Source: 4572-13 sp964594065
Lineage (GTDB): Bacteria > Planctomycetota > Phycisphaerae > Sedimentisphaerales > Anaerohalosphaeraceae
DNA length: 64,000 bases
Reading direction: 5' to 3'
Assembly (NCBI GenBank): GCA_964594065.1
Contig: CAZQKX010000007.1
Location: forward strand, 1-64,000
The notes under the pieces were generated by a model. That model ran no database searches. It was not told the DNA's origin and was given only the letters and a program-made list of their open reading frames with translations. The position numbers were made by a program, and so were the translations under genes. Shown one piece after another: positions 60,251 to 64,000 of the stretch. Within the stretch, counting starts at the first letter, position 1; each line of letters opens with the position of its first letter.

Positions 60251-63190
60251 TCAGCGAGCCATCAAATCAAAAGCGTTGAGGCCCAGGCTGCCGGTCTTTG
60301 CTTCCGTATCGATAAGCATCTTGACCGGGTCACGGCCGGAGGCCTGAAAACTAATCTGGGCATAGCCAGCGGCGGCTCGATTGGAGCCACCATCACCACG
60401 GTTGCCGCCACCTGCGGCTGAGACTTGAATCTTTTTGCCAAAGGTGGGCTGATAATCGGTCAGGACGATACGATTCTTTTCGTGGGCGTCGCTGACTCGG
60501 AAGCGCAGCTTAGGTGCCTTTTCTTGCTCACCGGCGAGGCGGTGGTGCCAGGTCTTCAAACGATAGGTTCCGGCGGGAAGATCGTTGAAAGTCAACACCA
60601 GTTGCCCGGGCGCGTTTATCTCCACGCCGTCTTCGATCATGAAGCTGAGGTCACCCGGTACACCCCAGGTATGGGTCCAGTTCAGGAGAGCCCCGGGGGC
60701 ATCTACGTTGACCGATATTTTAGTCGTGTCATTGATGCGGAAGGTTGCCGTGCCGCCCCCTTGCTCAGATTGCTGCCAAGGCGTGAACTGGTCCTGAAGA
60801 TGTTGTTGCAGGTTACCCAGGTCCACACGCAGCCGGATGGGATCCCTAATGGGGCGGGCCTTTAGGGCGACTAGGTCGCTGGTCCAGGGAACGGTTTTGA
60901 TCGTTGTATGGCTTGTCTTCAATCCTTCCGCCTCAGCGGTAAGCTTGAGCATGCCTGGTTCACTGCCGACTTGAATCAGCGCGGGGGCGATGCCCCGCTC
61001 CCAGGTGACGGGATTGGAACCGATCTCGACGCCGCCGATGATGCTGCCTGGTCCTGTGAGACGAAAAAGGACCGGCGGATTATGATCTATGACTGTCGTA
61101 CCAGCTTCGTCACAAATCCGGGCATAAGCGATCACAATACTTGAACCGTCTGCGTAGAGAGGTTGACAATCAGGATCGATACGAAGCTCTAAATGGTCAG
61201 CCTTTCCTGCCTTGCGTCCCGAGTGTTCAGCAACGACGCTGCCTTGATTCAGGCCACGGGCGGTCAACACACCCGAGGTCCATTTCGTTTGAAAAACAAA
61301 AGCCGGTGCTTTGAGATGGGCGGTCTGGGGATCTTTTTGACGACCACTCCGTGCCACAGGCTTACCGTCCACAAGCAACTCCACCTCCTCACAATTGCTG
61401 AACACCGTAATCGATCCATCCTTTTGGGCTCGGGCATCAGGAATGTGCACCATGGGCTTGTCGGTTAACTCTGACTGCATCCAGAAAAAGACCGGCTTGG
61501 GATTGCGGAATATATCCCAAGCTGCGGCGCCCCAGCGGGAGAGATTGGGATAGGGTTTGCCACGTTTGATGAAGGAGTAGTTGTCATGGGCACTCCACAG
61601 TGTCAGGCCGATGAGATCGGGATCGCCTTTATACCGCGATACGATCCGCTGATTGCCGCGCGTATCGGTCGAACCGCCATGTTCCATGGCGAAGAGGAAT
61701 TGATCCTCTGGTCGACGCGCACCGCGATAGTCCATGACTGAATAGAGGTCGGTCACGCCTGCATGCTGCGGCCCCGTCCACAGTGTACCGTTGTTCATCG
61801 TGATGCGTGTGGGATCCTCCTCTTTGGCAGCGTACTGCAGCCTCTGGACCGGTCCCCGGTGGTTGATACCGGCACCCCATCCCCAGACACAGGGGTGGTT
61901 CCGATGGTTACGAATGGTACGGCGGAAAGATTCTTCCAATCGGTCCATCCAGATGGGCGGGCCAAATTCGATCCAAGTCGGTGGTTCCTCACAGACCAGT
62001 ATCCCTAACTTGTCGCACGCTTCAAAAAAGGCATTGTCGTGTGGATAGTGAGCCAAACGGATGATATTCATGCCGCATTGCTTAAACTTGTAGGCGTCAC
62101 TCCAATGCAGATTGTTGGGCACGGCATCCCCAATATAGGGATACTGCTGGTGGCGATTGGCGCCCACCAACTCGATCGGTTCTCCGTTCATGCAAAAACC
62201 CACGCCCGGACGCATCTCGAACCAGCGCAGCCCCAGTGGGTTTTCGACCATATCGACAACACGACCTTGATCCACGACCTGGGTGTTGACGCGATAGAGA
62301 TAGGGATCATCAAAGGACCAAAGATGCATCTCCTCGACAATGCCCCCCGTCTGCATAAACGTATGATCCCGGCCCGGATCGATTTGCGCCTTTTTACGGA
62401 GTTTGAGAACCACCGTGTCGTTGGCATCCAGGACTCGTGTGACAACCTCGCACTTACGCGTCGCGCTGCCCGCATTACGCACTGTGGTCCGTACCGACAC
62501 GGTCGCATTACGGCGATTGACACTTGGCGTGGTGACAAATACACCGGCTTGGCGTTTTTCCCAGGGAAAGGTCACATGGAGTGAGTCCGTCACGACCAGA
62601 TATACATCGCGGTAGAGTCCGCCGAACAGCACGTAATCCCATCTATCTCCATCGGGAGGTATTTCGTCAGTCTTGCGATTATCAAGCTTGATCGCGACCA
62701 CATTCGTGTCGTTCAGCTTCACGATCTCTGTGATGTCAAAGTGAAAAGGCGTATAGGCACTGATGGCATGCACACCGGCACGTCGACCATTGACCCAAAC
62801 CTCGGTCAACTGGTGAGCTCCTTCAAACTCCAGAAATACCCGCTGACCCGCCTTCGCATTGATCCGGAAGGAACGTCGATACCAGCTAATATCTCGGTGA
62901 AAGGTCTCCTGTGACTTGTCATCTGTGCAGTCGTCCAGATTAATGGAGGTCAATTGGTAGGTGTGGGGCAGATTGACGGTTTCCCAGCCTTGGTCTTTGA
63001 ACTGTGCGGCAGAGGCTTGGTGGCCAGTATCGCCCCGGTGGTACTGCCAACCGAGATTGAGGCTATGCACCTGTCGGGCCGTATTGGGTACGCCACTGGG
63101 TAATGCTCGCTCAGAAGCCATAGCAACCACCGCACTGTGCCCCAGAACACCAAAAACCACCATCAGTATGAATAACGCACGTCGCATCAT
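60251..63190 (-). CDS. Secreted glycoside hydrolase family 2 protein with unusual acid/base site
   Basis: A protein of about 979 residues with signal peptide (MMRRALFILMVVFGVLGHSAVVAMA). It has the GH2 order: jelly-roll sugar-binding domain (LNLGWQYHRGDTG...FEGAHQLTEVWVNGRRAGVH), Ig-like domain, TIM barrel (MCMNGEPIELVGANRHQ-like), and C-terminal beta domains. The nucleophile Glu is in FLFAMEHGGS. The acid/base site, normally W-S-x-G-N-E, reads W-G-A-G-I-N, so the catalytic Glu is replaced by Asn. The start at 63190 has GGAG eight bases upstream. Codon use is somewhat more GC-rich than the neighbours. Confidence 0.87.
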   Translation of the reverse strand: MMRRALFILMVVFGVLGHSAVVAMASERALPSGVPNTARQVHSLNLGWQYHRGDTGHQASAAQFKDQGWETVNLPHTYQLTSINLDDCTDDKSQETFHRDISWYRRSFRINAKAGQRVFLEFEGAHQLTEVWVNGRRAGVHAISAYTPFHFDITEIVKLNDTNVVAIKLDNRKTDEIPPDGDRWDYVLFGGLYRDVYLVVTDSLHVTFPWEKRQAGVFVTTPSVNRRNATVSVRTTVRNAGSATRKCEVVTRVLDANDTVVLKLRKKAQIDPGRDHTFMQTGGIVEEMHLWSFDDPYLYRVNTQVVDQGRVVDMVENPLGLRWFEMRPGVGFCMNGEPIELVGANRHQQYPYIGDAVPNNLHWSDAYKFKQCGMNIIRLAHYPHDNAFFEACDKLGILVCEEPPTWIEFGPPIWMDRLEESFRRTIRNHRNHPCVWGWGAGINHRGPVQRLQYAAKEEDPTRITMNNGTLWTGPQHAGVTDLYSVMDYRGARRPEDQFLFAMEHGGSTDTRGNQRIVSRYKGDPDLIGLTLWSAHDNYSFIKRGKPYPNLSRWGAAAWDIFRNPKPVFFWMQSELTDKPMVHIPDARAQKDGSITVFSNCEEVELLVDGKPVARSGRQKDPQTAHLKAPAFVFQTKWTSGVLTARGLNQGSVVAEHSGRKAGKADHLELRIDPDCQPLYADGSSIVIAYARICDEAGTTVIDHNPPVLFRLTGPGSIIGGVEIGSNPVTWERGIAPALIQVGSEPGMLKLTAEAEGLKTSHTTIKTVPWTSDLVALKARPIRDPIRLRVDLGNLQQHLQDQFTPWQQSEQGGGTATFRINDTTKISVNVDAPGALLNWTHTWGVPGDLSFMIEDGVEINAPGQLVLTFNDLPAGTYRLKTWHHRLAGEQEKAPKLRFRVSDAHEKNRIVLTDYQPTFGKKIQVSAAGGGNRGDGGSNRAAAGYAQISFQASGRDPVKMLIDTEAKTGSLGLNAFDLMAR

Positions 63191-63381
63191 GAGAACATCT
63201 CCTTTTCTATAACTGTTCAATTTCTGTGCTGTCCTGCATCGCTCTCTTGCGAGAACTGCCCATGCATCAAACATGGTATATATTTCAAAGACGATTGCAT
63301 ACCCTCAATTTATGCAATAAAAAATAAAAACAGAGAAACTGTTTCGCCGATAACGCAGTTCCACGAAACGAAGAACAAATA

Positions 63382-64000
63382 CTACGGCGTAGGTTTTAAC
63401 TCGGGATAGGTTCCCGGTAGATCGTTAAGATAGCCGGCTAACAATTTTTTCATCTCGGCGAGTTTGTCGGCATAGGCCGGGTCCTTTGCAAGATTTTTTG
63501 TTTCCAGCGGATCTTCGTTGAGATTATATAACTGGTCAGGATCGAAGTAGTTGTCTTTCCATGCAGCGCCGCCTTCCAGTTGGTGGCGCTCGAATGCAGT
63601 GCCCCCTGCGCCCATACCCATCTGGTAGTAACGGGCTTCTGGGTCAACTGAAAGCTCGTATCCCCCATATTCTTTTTGTTGTTCAATTAATTTCATCTGA
63701 TCGGCCATACGCTCTTCTTTCGTTCGCTGCAGACTCGGGGGAACTTTAAAGGCAATATATTTCCAGCCGTCAGCCGTTGTTATGGCACGGATCAGACCGA
63801 TTTCGGAGTAGAGACTCTCGTGGCCGTCAAATATCTGGCCCTTCAGGGCCGGCACAAAACTCTTACCGTCTACCTTCATGGTCTCCGGCGGCGTGACGCC
63901 GGCTACTTCCATAATCGTTGGGGCAAAGTCGATATTCTGGATCATGGCCTGACTTACCTGGGGTTGTACGACACCGGACCAATGAGCAAAGGTCGGTGCG
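63382..64000 (-). CDS. Sulfatase, C-terminal part (runs off the window)
   Basis: This is the C-terminal part of a formylglycine-dependent sulfatase, with the N-terminal active-site CxPSR outside the window. The frame is open to the window edge (APTFAHWSGVVQPQ...), so the apparent start at 63945 is internal. Recognisable elements are MIQNIDFAPTIMEVAGV, DGKSFVPALKGQ, and the typical ending LYNLNEDPLETKNLAKDPAYADKLAEMKKLL. Planctomycetota carry many such enzymes to remove sulfate esters from algal polysaccharides. A preceding GH2 gene on the same strand suggests a shared role. Confidence 0.92.
   Translation of the reverse strand, partial: APTFAHWSGVVQPQVSQAMIQNIDFAPTIMEVAGVTPPETMKVDGKSFVPALKGQIFDGHESLYSEIGLIRAITTADGWKYIAFKVPPSLQRTKEERMADQMKLIEQQKEYGGYELSVDPEARYYQMGMGAGGTAFERHQLEGGAAWKDNYFDPDQLYNLNEDPLETKNLAKDPAYADKLAEMKKLLAGYLNDLPGTYPELKPTP

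Noticed and set aside
1..64000. tRNA, rRNA or tmRNA genes
   Set aside because: No clover-leaf-like or rRNA-like stretch was recognised in the gaps between genes; a covariance-model scan (tRNAscan-SE, Infernal) would settle it.

Overview
The window looks like a chromosomal segment of a Planctomycetota bacterium, most likely class Phycisphaerae. This is inferred from gene content: a secreted protein with a planctomycete-type dockerin-like domain, DUF3616 proteins, a Tat-exported Gfo/Idh oxidoreductase, sulfatase and GH2 genes, an ECF sigma factor paired with a membrane protein, a BlaI plus M56-peptidase pair with a huge extracytoplasmic domain, and a DRG-type TGS GTPase. No rRNA, tRNA, CRISPR array, transposase or prophage was found.

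Layout. 1-5651 is a + strand sugar operon: MFS permease, two xylose-isomerase-like TIM barrels, an RpiB-type isomerase, DhaK, DhaL and a lyxose-isomerase-like cupin, closed by a terminator. 5738-6848 holds an ECF sigma factor and an overlapping membrane protein. 6845-10946 (- strand) carries two GyrI-domain proteins (one an AraC regulator), small unknown proteins, a PP2C phosphatase and the GTPase. 11104-16036 is the leucine operon leuA-leuC-leuD-leuB, with a candidate Leu-rich leader ORF and attenuator hairpin. 16162-18815 (+) has scramblase-like, holin-like, CDP-alcohol phosphatidyltransferase, zinc-ribbon and ankyrin lipoprotein genes.

18871-23472 holds a MarR regulator with a palindromic operator, repeated ahead of the next operon (two SGNH hydrolases, an unknown membrane protein, an Lnt-like acyltransferase). 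23423-28375 (-) encodes an exported aldo/keto reductase, alkaline phosphatase, a divergent thymidylate synthase and a large exported protein. 28491-32354 is the BlaI/M56 locus, with three palindromes around a near-consensus promoter. 32566-35215 is ribE-pdxA-rsmA.

35219-37058 (-) is an AT-rich pair: TcmP and its three-Cys-motif partner. 37122-41999 (-) is an S55 peptidase-like gene, a large secreted propeller-like protein and a fumarase alpha subunit. 42069-44088 is a TPR-like membrane protein plus RluA. 44091-50256 (-) has a HAD phosphatase, a membrane gene broken by an in-frame TGA, TrkA/TrkH potassium uptake and RecG. 50359-53982 (-) holds three poorly known envelope proteins, one a likely zinc protease. 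54183-57496 (+) carries two tandem DUF3616 proteins. 57514-64000 (-) contains a beta-lactamase-fold hydrolase, Gfo/Idh oxidoreductase, a GH2 enzyme lacking the usual acid/base Glu, and the C-terminus of a sulfatase.

Smaller structure includes REP-like double-hairpin units and low-complexity, short-period intergenic spacers. Strongest leads: the DhaKL sugar operon, the BlaI operators with the M56-secretin fusion, the TcmP pair, the leu leader and the duplicated MarR operator. All family calls come from reading motifs; no database search was run.
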